Assembly (NCBI GenBank): GCA_025559845.1
Contig: CP048470.1
Coordinates: forward strand, 1,969,001-2,033,000
Reading direction: 5' to 3'
Origin: Agrobacterium tumefaciens
GTDB lineage: Bacteria > Pseudomonadota > Alphaproteobacteria > Rhizobiales > Rhizobiaceae
Length of the DNA stretch: 64,000 nucleotides
Part shown: positions 43,037-51,609 of the stretch, piece by piece
Layout: each line of letters starts with the position of its first letter
How positions within the stretch are numbered: the first letter of the stretch is position 1
The notes under the pieces: generated by a model
Databases searched by the model: none
What the model was told of the DNA's origin: nothing
What the model saw: the letters and a program-made list of their open reading frames with translations, nothing else
Made by a program: the position numbers and the translations under genes

Positions 43037-44677
43037 ATGATCAAATCGCTCAACAAACCCATGCGTGTTCTCGCTACCAGCGCGGCACTGTCACTTCTGA
43101 TGCTGTCGGCTCCGCAAGTCTTCGCGGCAACGCCTGCGGACACCCTTGTCGAAGGCTTTGCCATCGATGATATCATCTCGCTCGATCCGGGTGAGGCGTT
43201 TGAGCTGTCGGCAGCCGAAGTGACCGGCAACACCTACAGCAAGCTGGTCTCCATCGATCTCAACGATACGTCCAAGGTTGTCGGTGACCTGGCTGAAAGC
43301 TGGACTACGTCTGAGGATGGTCTGACCTACACCTTCAAGCTGAAGTCGGGCCTGAAATTCGCGTCGGGCAACCCGATCACCGCTGAAGACGTTGCATTTT
43401 CATTCGAACGCGCCGTCAAGCTCGACAAGTCGCCGGCATTCCTCCTGACGCAGTTCGGCCTCACCGGCGACAACGTCGCCGAAAAGGCCAAGGCATCCGA
43501 TGAACAGACGTTCGTGCTTACCGTCGACAAGCCTTACGCGCCTAGCTTCGTTCTGAACGTGCTGACTGCAACTGTCGCCTCTGTTGTCGACAAAAAGCTC
43601 ATTACCGAAAAAGCAAAGCCCGTAACGCCCAGCGCCGATTACAAATATGACACCGATTTTGGCAACGAGTTCCTGAAAACCGGTTATGCCGGTTCCGGTC
43701 CGTACAAGGTCCTTGGCTGGAAAGCCAACGAGGCCGTGATCATGGAAGCCAACCCGAACTACTACGGTGAGGCGCCGAAGTTGAAGCGCGTCGTTTATCG
43801 CCACATGAAGGAAAGCTCTGGTCAGCGTCTCGCCCTTGAAAACGGCGATATCGACGTGGCTCGTAACCTTGAGCCGGGTGATATGGAGGCTGTTTCCAAG
43901 AAGGAAGGTCTTGCCGTTACCTCTGCACCAAAGGGTACCGTTTATTACTTCAGCCTCAACCAGAAGAATGAGAACCTGAAGAAGCCGGAAGTGATCGAAG
44001 CGTTCAAATATCTCGTGGACTACGATGCGATTGGCGCCACGCTTATCAAGGGCATCGGCGAAGTCCATCAAACCTTTCTGCCGAAGGGCCAGCTCGGCGC
44101 TCTCAATGAGAACCCCTACAAGCTCGACGTTGCAAAGGCCAAGGAACTGCTGGAAAAAGCCGGTCTGAAAGACGGTTTCACGGTCACCATGGATGTGCGC
44201 AACACGCAGCCGGTAACGGGTATCGCCGAAAGCGTGCAGCAGACGCTTGCACAGGCCGGCATCAAGCTTGAGATCATTCCTGGCGACGGCAAGCAGACCC
44301 TGACGAAGTACCGTGCCCGTACCCACGATATCTATATCGGCCAGTGGGGCTCGGACTATTTCGATCCGAACTCGAACGCGGAAACGTTCACGATCAATTA
44401 CGACAACTCCGACGAAGGCAAGAACAAGACGCTTGCCTGGCGCAACGCCTGGGATGTTCCGGATCTGACCAAGGAAACGCAGGCTGCACTTCTGGAAAAG
44501 GATAGTGCCAAGCGTGCCGCGATCTACGAGAACCTTCAGAAAAAGGTTCTGGAGAGTGGTCCGTTCGTGATCATCTTCCAACAGACCGAAGTGGCAGGTT
44601 ACTCCGCGAAGCTTAAGGGTCTCAAGCTCGGACCGAGCTTCGACACGAACTTCGTTTACACGATCTCCAAGGAATAG
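43037..44677 (+). CDS. Family-5 ABC solute-binding protein (dipeptide type), system 1
   Basis: Periplasmic peptide-binding protein of 546 residues (DppA/OppA family, SBP_bac_5). The signal peptide ends in APQVFAA. The mature region shows DLAESWTTSEDGLTYTFKLK, the characteristic motif of the family, and EAFKYLVDYDAIGATLIKGI. AAGGGGAG stands ahead of the ATG at 43037. It is followed 32 bp later by its own permease genes; a small CCGGT/ACCGG hairpin lies in the gap. The preceding M19 dipeptidase suggests that the ligand is a dipeptide. Confidence 0.93.
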   Translation: MIKSLNKPMRVLATSAALSLLMLSAPQVFAATPADTLVEGFAIDDIISLDPGEAFELSAAEVTGNTYSKLVSIDLNDTSKVVGDLAESWTTSEDGLTYTFKLKSGLKFASGNPITAEDVAFSFERAVKLDKSPAFLLTQFGLTGDNVAEKAKASDEQTFVLTVDKPYAPSFVLNVLTATVASVVDKKLITEKAKPVTPSADYKYDTDFGNEFLKTGYAGSGPYKVLGWKANEAVIMEANPNYYGEAPKLKRVVYRHMKESSGQRLALENGDIDVARNLEPGDMEAVSKKEGLAVTSAPKGTVYYFSLNQKNENLKKPEVIEAFKYLVDYDAIGATLIKGIGEVHQTFLPKGQLGALNENPYKLDVAKAKELLEKAGLKDGFTVTMDVRNTQPVTGIAESVQQTLAQAGIKLEIIPGDGKQTLTKYRARTHDIYIGQWGSDYFDPNSNAETFTINYDNSDEGKNKTLAWRNAWDVPDLTKETQAALLEKDSAKRAAIYENLQKKVLESGPFVIIFQQTEVAGYSAKLKGLKLGPSFDTNFVYTISKE

Positions 44678-44709
44678 TCCGGTTTGACCGGCCCCTTGGG
44701 TATCGTTGA

Positions 44710-45780
44710 ATGAGTACCGTTGAAGCGAACACCAAGGCGAGGCGGCGCGGCAAAAGCCGCGCCAACGCCCGCCTGAAAGCCGTCCTTGGCTTTTCCCTCA
44801 CCGTCATCACCACTTTTTTGGGGTTGCTGGCGGTGACATTTTTCATTGGCCGCGTCGTCCCGATCGATCCGGCGCTGGCAATTGTCGGCGATCGTGCGCC
44901 TGCTCACGTCGTGGAACGTGTGCGGGAGCAGCTCGGCCTTAACCTGCCGCTCTGGCAGCAGTTTTTCATCTATCTCAAACAGGCGCTTTCGGGTGATTTT
45001 GGTACATCTGTGTTGACCACCAATCCGGTCATGCAGGATATCAAGCGCGTTTTCCCTGCGACCATTGAGCTTGCGACACTCGGCACGATTATCGGCTCGG
45101 TGTTCGGTATCCCGCTTGGCGTCCTTGCGGCCGTCAAACGCGGCAGTCTCGCCGACCAGATCGTTCGTGTCATTGGCCTTATCGGCTATTCCGTACCGAT
45201 CTTCTGGCTTGGCCTTCTCGCGTTGCTGGTCTTTTACGCACGTTTGCAGTGGGTCGCCTATCCCGGACGGATGGATATCGTCTACGAATTCACCTTCACG
45301 CCCGTCACGGGCTTCTTTCTGATCGATGCCATCTGGCAACGGCAATGGGACGTTTTGTGGGATCTCTTCCGCCACATCATTCTGCCCGCCTGTCTGCTCG
45401 GTTACTTTTCGCTTGCTTATATCAGCCGCATGACCCGGTCCTTCATGCTGAATGAACTGAGCCAGGAGTATATCGTGGCGGCACGGGCCAAAGGTCTGTC
45501 GGAAACACGCATCATCTGGTTCCACGCGCTGCGCAATGCTGCCGTGCCATTGGTGACCGTCATTGCGCTGTCCTATGCCGGCCTTCTTGAAGGTTCGGTC
45601 CTTACCGAAACCATTTTTGCCTGGCCGGGGCTTGGTCTTTACATCACCAACTCCTTGCAGAACGCGGACATGAATGCCGTACTCGGTGGCACGATCGTAA
45701 TCGGCGCCATTTTCGTCGGCATCAATCTTTTCTCCGACCTGCTTTACAGGACACTTGATCCGAGGACGCGAAGCCGATGA
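44710..45780 (+). CDS. Peptide ABC transporter permease (DppB type), system 1
   Basis: Permease of 356 residues. An unusually long basic N-terminus (TKARRRGKSRANARLKA) precedes the first helix near residue 27-47. The Dpp/OppB motif AALQQLGLNxPLxxQY appears as REQLGLNLPLWQQFFIYLKQ, and the EAA loop region is VAARAKGLSETRIIWFHALR. Six helices are predicted. The stop overlaps the next permease gene by 4 bp. Confidence 0.92.
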   Translation: MSTVEANTKARRRGKSRANARLKAVLGFSLTVITTFLGLLAVTFFIGRVVPIDPALAIVGDRAPAHVVERVREQLGLNLPLWQQFFIYLKQALSGDFGTSVLTTNPVMQDIKRVFPATIELATLGTIIGSVFGIPLGVLAAVKRGSLADQIVRVIGLIGYSVPIFWLGLLALLVFYARLQWVAYPGRMDIVYEFTFTPVTGFFLIDAIWQRQWDVLWDLFRHIILPACLLGYFSLAYISRMTRSFMLNELSQEYIVAARAKGLSETRIIWFHALRNAAVPLVTVIALSYAGLLEGSVLTETIFAWPGLGLYITNSLQNADMNAVLGGTIVIGAIFVGINLFSDLLYRTLDPRTRSR

Positions 45781-46709
45781 CGACTTCGATCGAAACGTTA
45801 AAACCCTACAGCCGTGCATGGCTGCTTTCTGACCGGCCGGCGTCTCGCAAGCAGGCGAGGCTTGGCCGTGCATACGTCATCTGGCGGCGGTTTTCGGAAA
45901 ACAGGCTGGCGCTTCTCGGCCTGGGCATCATCCTTGCCCTGCTGTTTGTTGCTTTGTTTGCAGATGTGCTGGCGCCCCACAATCCAGTGCAGGGTGACCT
46001 CCGCAATGCGCGGCTTCTCCCGCCCGGCACAGAAGGTTACTGGCTTGGAACGGATGATCAGGGACGCGATATTCTTTCACGTCTTATTCATGGCTCGCGA
46101 TTGACGCTTTTTGTCGTTCTTCTCGTTGCAGTTATTGCCGCTCCAGTCGGCCTGATCGTCGGCACCGTCTCCGGTTATGCGGGGGGCTGGGTCGATGCGC
46201 TGCTGATGCGCATCACCGATATCTTCCTTGCATTTCCGAAACTTGTTCTGGCGCTGGCGTTGGTTGCGGCCCTCGGACCCGGCATCGAAAACGCAGTTCT
46301 GGCGATTGCACTTACCTCCTGGCCACCTTACGCCCGTATCGCCCGAGCCGAAACGATGACGTTCCGTAATTCGGATTTTATCGCTGCAGTGAAGCTGATG
46401 GGGGCATCACCGTTGCGCATCGTCCTGAAACACGTCATGCCGCTTTGCCTGTCTTCATTGATCGTGCGTGTCACTCTCGACATGGCGGGGATTATCTTGA
46501 CGGCGGCGGGACTAGGCTTCCTTGGCCTTGGCGCTCAGCCGCCGCTTCCTGAATGGGGTGCGATGATCGCTTCAGGCCGCCGTTTCATTCTCGATCAATG
46601 GTGGGTGGCAGCCATGCCGGGTGCCGCGATCTTGATCGTCAGCCTTGGTTTCAACCTTTTGGGTGACGGTTTGCGCGACGCACTCGATCCCAAGGAGGCG
46701 GGCCAATGA
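45777..46709 (+). CDS. Peptide ABC transporter permease (DppC type), system 1
   Basis: Second permease, 310 residues. After a hydrophilic N-terminus the RFSENRLALLGLGIILALLF helix, the LGTDDQGRDILSRLIHGSRL signature of DppC/OppC proteins and the EAA loop AVKLMGASPLRIVLKHVMP are seen, ending GLRDALDPKEAGQ. It overlaps both neighbours by 4 bp, so translational coupling is likely throughout this operon. Confidence 0.93.
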   Translation: MTTSIETLKPYSRAWLLSDRPASRKQARLGRAYVIWRRFSENRLALLGLGIILALLFVALFADVLAPHNPVQGDLRNARLLPPGTEGYWLGTDDQGRDILSRLIHGSRLTLFVVLLVAVIAAPVGLIVGTVSGYAGGWVDALLMRITDIFLAFPKLVLALALVAALGPGIENAVLAIALTSWPPYARIARAETMTFRNSDFIAAVKLMGASPLRIVLKHVMPLCLSSLIVRVTLDMAGIILTAAGLGFLGLGAQPPLPEWGAMIASGRRFILDQWWVAAMPGAAILIVSLGFNLLGDGLRDALDPKEAGQ

Positions 46710-47542
46710 GTACACCGCTTCTGACCGTCGATAATCTGCGTGTCAGCTTCCCCACTCGAACCGGGCTTGTGGAAGCGGTTCGCGGTGTTTCCTTCACACT
46801 CGGGCGAGAACGCCTTGGTATTGTTGGGGAATCTGGATCTGGGAAATCGCAGACCGGCCGTGCGATCATGGGTCTGACACCGAAAAGCGCGCGCATCGAA
46901 GCCGACGCCTTGCGCTTCGGCGATATCGATCTGTTGCGTGTCTCGGCCAAGGAACGGCGCATCATGCGCGGCAAGCGCATCGCGATGATCCTTCAAGATC
47001 CGAAATACTCGCTGAACCCGGTGATGACAATCGGTCGGCAGATTGTCGAGACGCTTCGTACCCATGAGAGGATCAGTGCTTCGAATGCCCGTAAGCGCAC
47101 ACTCGATATGCTGGAAGCCGTGCAGATTCGCGATCCCGAACGCGTGTTTGATCTTTATCCGCACGAAGTCTCCGGCGGCATGGGGCAACGTGTTATGATT
47201 GCCATGATGCTTGTATGCGGGCCCGAATTGCTGATAGCCGACGAGCCTACGTCGGCGCTCGATGTCACGGTCCAGCTTGAAGTGCTCGACATTCTCGACA
47301 AGCTGGTTCGCGATCGCGGTATGGGGCTTGTTTTCGTCAGCCACGACTTGCGACTTGTTTCCTCGTTCTGCGACCGCGTGCTGGTCATGTATGCGGGGAA
47401 GGTCGTCGAGGAGTTGTCGTCTGCCAATCTGAAGGATGCGAAGCATCCCTATACGCAGGGCTTGTTGAACTGCCTGCCACAGATAGGTGGTCATCGTCAT
47501 CCGCTGCCCGTTCTGGATCGCAAGCCGGAGTGGCGTGCATGA
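46706..47542 (+). CDS. Peptide ABC transporter ATP-binding protein (DppD type), system 1
   Basis: ATPase of 278 residues: Walker A GESGSGKS at residues 41-48, signature VSGGMGQRVMIAMM, Walker B LLIADEPTSALD and switch FVSHDLRLVSSFCDR. The C-terminal KHPYTQGLLNCLPQI is the OppD/DppD hallmark, although the following Cys-rich iron-sulfur-like motif found in some DppD proteins is absent. It overlaps the partner ATPase gene by 4 bp. Confidence 0.93.
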   Translation: MSTPLLTVDNLRVSFPTRTGLVEAVRGVSFTLGRERLGIVGESGSGKSQTGRAIMGLTPKSARIEADALRFGDIDLLRVSAKERRIMRGKRIAMILQDPKYSLNPVMTIGRQIVETLRTHERISASNARKRTLDMLEAVQIRDPERVFDLYPHEVSGGMGQRVMIAMMLVCGPELLIADEPTSALDVTVQLEVLDILDKLVRDRGMGLVFVSHDLRLVSSFCDRVLVMYAGKVVEELSSANLKDAKHPYTQGLLNCLPQIGGHRHPLPVLDRKPEWRA

Positions 47543-48288
47543 CAACTGTTCTTTCTGTTCGTGACATGGTCGTCGATTTCGACGGCTATCTGGCACTCGA
47601 TCATGTCAGCCTTGATGTCGCGCAAGGTGAATCCTTCGGTATCGTTGGCGAATCAGGCTCTGGAAAATCAACGCTTTTGCGGGCAGTCGCCGGTCTCAAC
47701 CACTTCGAAAGCGGTACCTTGATGGTCGAGGGGCGCTCTTACTCCGGCAAACGCCGTGACAAGAGTTTCTACCGCGATGTGCAGATGGTGTTCCAGGACC
47801 CTTATGGGTCGCTGCATCCCCGCCAGACGGTTGATGCCCTGTTGCTCGAGCCGCTGCTTATCCATGGTCTCGACAACCGTGAACAGCGGATTTCGCGGGC
47901 GTTGGATGAGGTGGGCTTGGGGTCCGGTTTCCGCTTTCGCTATTCACACCAGCTTTCCGGAGGACAGCGCCAGCGTATTGCCATCGCGCGTGCGTTGATT
48001 GTCGAACCAAAAGTGCTCTTGCTGGACGAACCGACATCGGCGCTGGACGCATCCATTCAGGCGGAAATCCTCAATCTTTTGGAACAGGCGCGTCGAGACC
48101 GTAACCTCACCTTCGTCATGGTGAGCCACGACCTCGGTGTTATCAGCCATATGTGCGACCGTCTTGCCGTCATGAAAAGCGGTCAAGTCGTGGAAATGCT
48201 GGCGGCAGAAGCTCTTGAAAGCCGCGATTTCACCGCAGACTACACCCGCCAACTGCTGGTCGCCAGCGAGGGCTTCAAGCGCGATTGA
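47539..48288 (+). CDS. Peptide ABC transporter ATP-binding protein (DppF type), system 1
   Basis: Partner ATPase, 249 residues: Walker A GESGSGKST at residues 37-45, MVFQDPYGSLHPRQTVDALL (the OppF/DppF Q-loop), signature LSGGQRQRIAIARAL and Walker B VLLLDEPTSALD. It is shorter than typical DppF (about 320) because the C-terminal oligopeptide domain is reduced to a few residues. I chose the ATG at 47539 in the stop of the preceding gene. A LysR gene follows after 93 bp. Confidence 0.92.
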   Translation: MTTVLSVRDMVVDFDGYLALDHVSLDVAQGESFGIVGESGSGKSTLLRAVAGLNHFESGTLMVEGRSYSGKRRDKSFYRDVQMVFQDPYGSLHPRQTVDALLLEPLLIHGLDNREQRISRALDEVGLGSGFRFRYSHQLSGGQRQRIAIARALIVEPKVLLLDEPTSALDASIQAEILNLLEQARRDRNLTFVMVSHDLGVISHMCDRLAVMKSGQVVEMLAAEALESRDFTADYTRQLLVASEGFKRD

Positions 48289-48381
48289 CGGGACGCTACG
48301 GTCTCACCCATAAAATTCCCTGCCATTCCGGCTGAGCGCCGGAGCGGCGGGGCCAGTCGGATCGAGGCAAGGTATCAAACC

Positions 48382-49284
48382 ATGCAATTACGCGCGTTGA
48401 TGTATTTCGATGAGCTTGTTCGCACCAACTCCATGCGTGCGGCGGCCGAAAATCTTAACGTAGCGCCGACAGCCGTCAGCCGGCAAATCGAAAATCTTGA
48501 GTATTATTTTGGCTCCCCTCTCGTGGAGCGCTCCAGTCGCGGAGTGAAGTTGACCGCAGCGGGTGAATTGCTGGCCGCACGGGCAGGCAAGACCCTCCGC
48601 GAACTCGATCACGTTCATCAGCTCATTGATGATCTCAAGGGACTTCAGCGGGGACGCGTCACGATCTATGCCAACGGCGCGACGGTGGCCAACCTGTTGG
48701 CGCCGGTTCTGGCGCAATTCTCGCTAAAGTACCCGAAGCTTCGCTTTGAGGTCCACATCACCAGCGCGCGTCAGGCAATGGATGCTCTCGGCTCGGCAGA
48801 AGCCGATCTTGTTGTCGGGCTATTCGCACCCAAAGTTTCAGGCGTGAAAGTTCGCTCGCGTACCCGTATCAGTTACGATGTGGTCTTGCCGGTGGGACAT
48901 CCGCTGGCGGACAAGCTGGAGATTTCTCTCAAGGAACTTGCTGAACTTCCACTTGCACTGCCGGACAAGAGCTTCGCTGCCCGCCAGGCGTTCGAAGCAC
49001 TGTTTTTTGATGCCGGCGTAGAACTTGATCCAGTCTTCATCACCAGTTCATTGGAGATGCTGAAGGAACTTGTTCTTGGCAACGCCGCTGCAACGCTTCT
49101 TCCGGCTTTGTCGGTCGCCCGTGAGATCCGCAGTGGCCAGATGATTGCGGTTCCGCTCGCTGGCAAGAAGGGCATTCATACCCATATCGAGCTTTGTGTG
49201 GCGCCCGACCGGCAACTGTCTTTTGCGGCCTCAAAACTTGCCGATTTTATAGAACGCTTCATGCGCGACGCGACAGCCGCTTAG
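48382..49284 (+). CDS. LysR-type regulator downstream of peptide system 1
   Basis: LysR regulator of 300 residues: HTH in MQLRALMYFDELVRTNSMRA, AAENLNVAPTAVSRQIENLE, followed by the linker KGLQRGRVTIYANGATVANL and an effector domain. Same strand as the peptide transporter operon and only 93 bp behind it; it probably regulates that operon, perhaps through the palindromes at 40993 or 41766, but this is inference. Ligand unknown. Confidence 0.88.
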   Translation: MQLRALMYFDELVRTNSMRAAAENLNVAPTAVSRQIENLEYYFGSPLVERSSRGVKLTAAGELLAARAGKTLRELDHVHQLIDDLKGLQRGRVTIYANGATVANLLAPVLAQFSLKYPKLRFEVHITSARQAMDALGSAEADLVVGLFAPKVSGVKVRSRTRISYDVVLPVGHPLADKLEISLKELAELPLALPDKSFAARQAFEALFFDAGVELDPVFITSSLEMLKELVLGNAAATLLPALSVAREIRSGQMIAVPLAGKKGIHTHIELCVAPDRQLSFAASKLADFIERFMRDATAA

Positions 49285-49305
49285 CCGATTCCGATCAAAA
49301 GCGAA

Positions 49306-49332
49306 TATCCGTGAAACTAATTCTCTCGTTCC
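49306..49332 (+). promoter_or_regulatory. Candidate ECF promoter of the fasciclin gene
   Basis: TATCC (49306-49310), 16 bp, then CGTTCC (49327-49332). The same spacing occurs ahead of the sigma factor gene (CATCC-N16-CGTATA). Proposed from two or three examples only. Confidence 0.35.
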
Positions 49333-49420
49333 CTCGTCTGTTGCTCCGCCCCTTTTGATGGGCGCCGGGCCTTGTAAGGCGCAGTCCGCGCCTGGGCTTC
49401 AGGCAGGAGGAGAATTTATC

Positions 49421-49978
49421 ATGTCAAGTCTCGCAATCCGTCTCGCCGCCTGTGCAGCCGTCGTCGTGATGGCTGGTACAAATACATTCGCCGCAAATCC
49501 CAAGGTTGGAGGCGCGGCGATGTTTGAAGACAAAAACATTGTCGAAAACGCTAGCCAATCGAAAGATCACACAACTCTGGTCGCTGCGGTGAAAGCTGCC
49601 GGCCTTGTCGACACCTTGGCCGGGAAAGGGCCGTTCACTGTGTTCGCTCCGACTAATGAGGCGTTCGCAGCACTGCCGAAAGGCACGGTCGACACACTTC
49701 TCAAGCCGGAAAACAAGGCGCAACTCACCAAGGTCTTGACCTGCCACGTTGTCGCTGCCGATGCCATGTCTGCTGCCATCGAGAAAATGATCATGGATGA
49801 CAACGGGACACATGACGTCAAAACGGTCGGTGGCTGTGTACTGAAGGCGAAAAGCAGCATGGGTAAGATCACGCTGACGGACGAGAATGGCAATGTTGCC
49901 AAGGTGACGATCGCTGACGTCAAACAATCAAATGGCGTGATTCATGTCATCGACAAGGTTCTTTTGCCGAAGATGTAA
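49421..49978 (+). CDS. Secreted fasciclin-domain protein
   Basis: Exported protein of 185 residues with one FAS1 (fasciclin) domain, a module involved in cell adhesion. A signal peptide (residues 1-25, ending TNTFAA) precedes MFEDKNIVENASQSKDHTTL; the FAS1 H1 box GKGPFTVFAPTNEAFAALP and the H2 box SNGVIHVIDKVLLP are both clear. AGGAGGAGAA precedes the ATG at 49421. It closely resembles mycobacterial MPT83-type and rhizobial Nex18-type proteins. Its neighbourhood includes an ECF sigma factor with an RskA-like anti-sigma factor, the system that controls MPT83/MPT70 in mycobacteria. Confidence 0.92.
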   Translation: MSSLAIRLAACAAVVVMAGTNTFAANPKVGGAAMFEDKNIVENASQSKDHTTLVAAVKAAGLVDTLAGKGPFTVFAPTNEAFAALPKGTVDTLLKPENKAQLTKVLTCHVVAADAMSAAIEKMIMDDNGTHDVKTVGGCVLKAKSSMGKITLTDENGNVAKVTIADVKQSNGVIHVIDKVLLPKM

Positions 49979-49996
49979 CCGAAATTATTTTGCCGT

Positions 49997-50020
49997 GAAG
50001 CCGCTCTAGCGAGCGGCTTC
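49997..50020. terminator. Convergent hairpin after the fasciclin gene
   Basis: Perfect 10-bp stem GAAGCCGCTC / GAGCGGCTTC with loop TAGC, 18 bp after the fasciclin stop. No strong T-run on either side, but position between convergent genes suggests termination. Confidence 0.6.
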
Positions 50021-50042
50021 TGCATGGTAACGGATGACGGAA

Positions 50043-50059
50043 GGCGGGCTTTGCCCGCC
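50043..50059. terminator. Hairpin after the DUF4394 gene
   Basis: Perfect 7-bp stem GGCGGGC / GCCCGCC around a TTT loop, 14 bp beyond the DUF4394 stop. Probably ends that minus-strand transcript; the T-run is weak. Confidence 0.5.
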
Positions 50060-50073
50060 ATTTGTGGGGTGAA

Positions 50074-50865
50074 TCACATTGCCGGCAAGATCGTGATGTC
50101 GCGGATATCCGTTTCAAGCCCACTCACCGCACCCACCTCAGTTGCTGCGCCACTTTCGAGATTGACGGTGTAAAGCGTTTTGTTCGCGATCAGGTAGGCG
50201 GTGTTCTTGCCGCCGTCCAGCCCTTGGACGTCGAAGGCGTAGGTCGCGGGCATATCCTTGATCCCAAGTTTGCCAATTGCCTTCAGTGTACCGTCATTCG
50301 GTTTCGTCTGCTGGATCAGTGCACCGATCTTGGCATCGATGTTGTACATCGCGGTCTTTTCCGGCTTCCCGATGGAGTTTGTGTAGGCCGCGGCGACGAT
50401 TACGGGTGTCTCGCCCTTATGCATGTCGCCGTCTTCGTAGGCAAGCGAACCATCGACCGTCACGGCACCTGTGTCGGGGTGAACCCGGTGGTTTGTTGTA
50501 CCGGTCATGAAGCGCAGGCGGTCTGCCATCGGATTGAAATCGACCACGACAGGTGCATCTGTCACCGTCAGCATCTTGTCCATTTTGGCAACCTCCGTCG
50601 CAGCGCCGCTGGCGAGATCGATGGTGACGATCCTGTGGTCGGGAGTGACGCCGACGACCGTCTTGTTTCCTGGCCGGAAATCGATACCAACCAGCTTATC
50701 AACACCAGTCACATCCATCGTCTTGCTGACGGCGGGCTTTTCCGTGTCGAACATGACAAGTGTCTTGTCTCCGGTCAGGCCAAGAACAGGGGCTGCAGAC
50801 GCCGCAGCTGCGGAAAGAGTAAGTGCGGCAGTGGAGGCGATCAACGCGAAACGAAAGGTGTTCAT
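50074..50865 (-). CDS. Secreted DUF4394 protein
   Basis: Exported protein of 263 residues; signal peptide ends ASAAP. The rest is DUF4394: repeated beta-propeller-like units (GIDFRPGNKTVVGVTPDHRI, VVVDFNPMADRLRFMTGTTN, AAAYTNSIGKPEKTAMYNID) that look like a PQQ/NHL-type propeller. Function is unknown. The start at ATG 50865 is fixed by the signal peptide and GGGAG upstream. Together with the fasciclin gene it flanks the sigma/anti-sigma pair, and is transcribed divergently from it, with a CATCC motif in its upstream region. Confidence 0.88.
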   Translation of the reverse strand: MNTFRFALIASTAALTLSAAAASAAPVLGLTGDKTLVMFDTEKPAVSKTMDVTGVDKLVGIDFRPGNKTVVGVTPDHRIVTIDLASGAATEVAKMDKMLTVTDAPVVVDFNPMADRLRFMTGTTNHRVHPDTGAVTVDGSLAYEDGDMHKGETPVIVAAAYTNSIGKPEKTAMYNIDAKIGALIQQTKPNDGTLKAIGKLGIKDMPATYAFDVQGLDGGKNTAYLIANKTLYTVNLESGAATEVGAVSGLETDIRDITILPAM

Positions 50866-50932
50866 ATCTATCTCCCTTGGTTGGTTCATGAGAAGCTGTC
50901 CGGCGTGCGCCATTTTGGTGCTTCCAGTCTTA

Positions 50933-50959
50933 AGACACAGGAGAGGGGGTACTTGGATG
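50933..50959 (-). promoter_or_regulatory. Candidate ECF promoter of the DUF4394 gene
   Basis: On the minus strand CATCC (50959-50955) is followed 16-17 bp later by GTGTCT/TGTCTT. This half matches the two other candidates imperfectly. A perfect 10-bp palindrome GTCTTAAGAC (50927-50936) overlaps its -10 side. Confidence 0.3.
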
Positions 50960-50983
50960 CAGCGTTTAAAATTTTTTCTCGTG

Positions 50984-51010
50984 CATCCGAATGGCATCTC
51001 GAAACGTATA
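50984..51010 (+). promoter_or_regulatory. Candidate ECF promoter of the sigma/anti-sigma operon
   Basis: CATCC (50984-50988), 16 bp, CGTATA (51005-51010). Transcription would start near 51017, leaving a leader of about 40 nt to the ATG at 51058. Resembles the fasciclin-gene candidate; autoregulation is a guess. Confidence 0.35.
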
Positions 51011-51057
51011 GGCTACAAATGGTTCAGGACGTGGAGGCAGGGGAGATTGTGCGATAC

Positions 51058-51609
51058 ATGCTGGTAGGATCGGCCCCGGAGGAACTTGAAGTCGCGCTCA
51101 TGGCCTGTGCGAGAGGAGAGCGCGCGGGCTTGAAGCTGATCTATGATCGGGAGGCGGGACGCCTGGTTGCCGTCGCTGAGCGTATCGTGCGCCGCCGTGA
51201 TCTGGCCGAGGAGATCGTTCAAGAGGCGTTTATCCGGATATGGACGCACGCGCATCAGTTCACACCGGAGCGCGGCTCGGCGCGAGGCTGGATCTACGCC
51301 ATTGTTCGCAATCGGGCGCTCAATGTCCTGCGTGACGGCAAGCGTGAATTTACAGAGGAAGACATCGAGGCACTGCAGGATGCCGAGCAGGAGCATGAGG
51401 TCATGGCAGCATGGCAAAGGCTTGATCGGCAGTCGAGGTTACGTGAGTGTCTATCCTCTCTTGAAGACATCAAACGGCGCGGCATCCTGATGGCCTACAT
51501 CGGCGGTTATACCCATGGCGAAATTGCAGGTCGGCTGAAAATCCCCCTTGGCACGGCGAAATCCTGGATCAGGCGTGGCCTTTTGATGCTTCGGGAGTGC
51601 ATGGCATGA
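51058..51609 (+). CDS. ECF-type RNA polymerase sigma factor (SigK/ECF19-like)
   Basis: Extracytoplasmic-function sigma factor of 183 residues. Region 2 is seen in CARGERAGLKLIYDREAGRL and AEEIVQEAFIRIWTHAHQF; region 4 in YIGGYTHGEIAGRLKIPLGT with AKSWIRRGLLMLRECM. The pairing with an RskA-like anti-sigma factor places it in the SigK-like group. Start is uncertain: ATG 51058 has AGGGGAG upstream and agrees with the candidate promoter; ATG 51019 would add 13 residues. The stop overlaps the anti-sigma gene by 4 bp. Confidence 0.9.
   Translation: MLVGSAPEELEVALMACARGERAGLKLIYDREAGRLVAVAERIVRRRDLAEEIVQEAFIRIWTHAHQFTPERGSARGWIYAIVRNRALNVLRDGKREFTEEDIEALQDAEQEHEVMAAWQRLDRQSRLRECLSSLEDIKRRGILMAYIGGYTHGEIAGRLKIPLGTAKSWIRRGLLMLRECMA

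Noticed and set aside
48323..48355. CCGGC/GCCGG short inverted repeat after the DppF gene as a terminator
   Set aside because: Only 5 bp and no T-run; too weak to call.
50062..51057. Upstream extension of the sigma-factor frame (515 codons in all)
   Set aside because: Antisense to the DUF4394 gene; sigma region 2 begins only after 51058.
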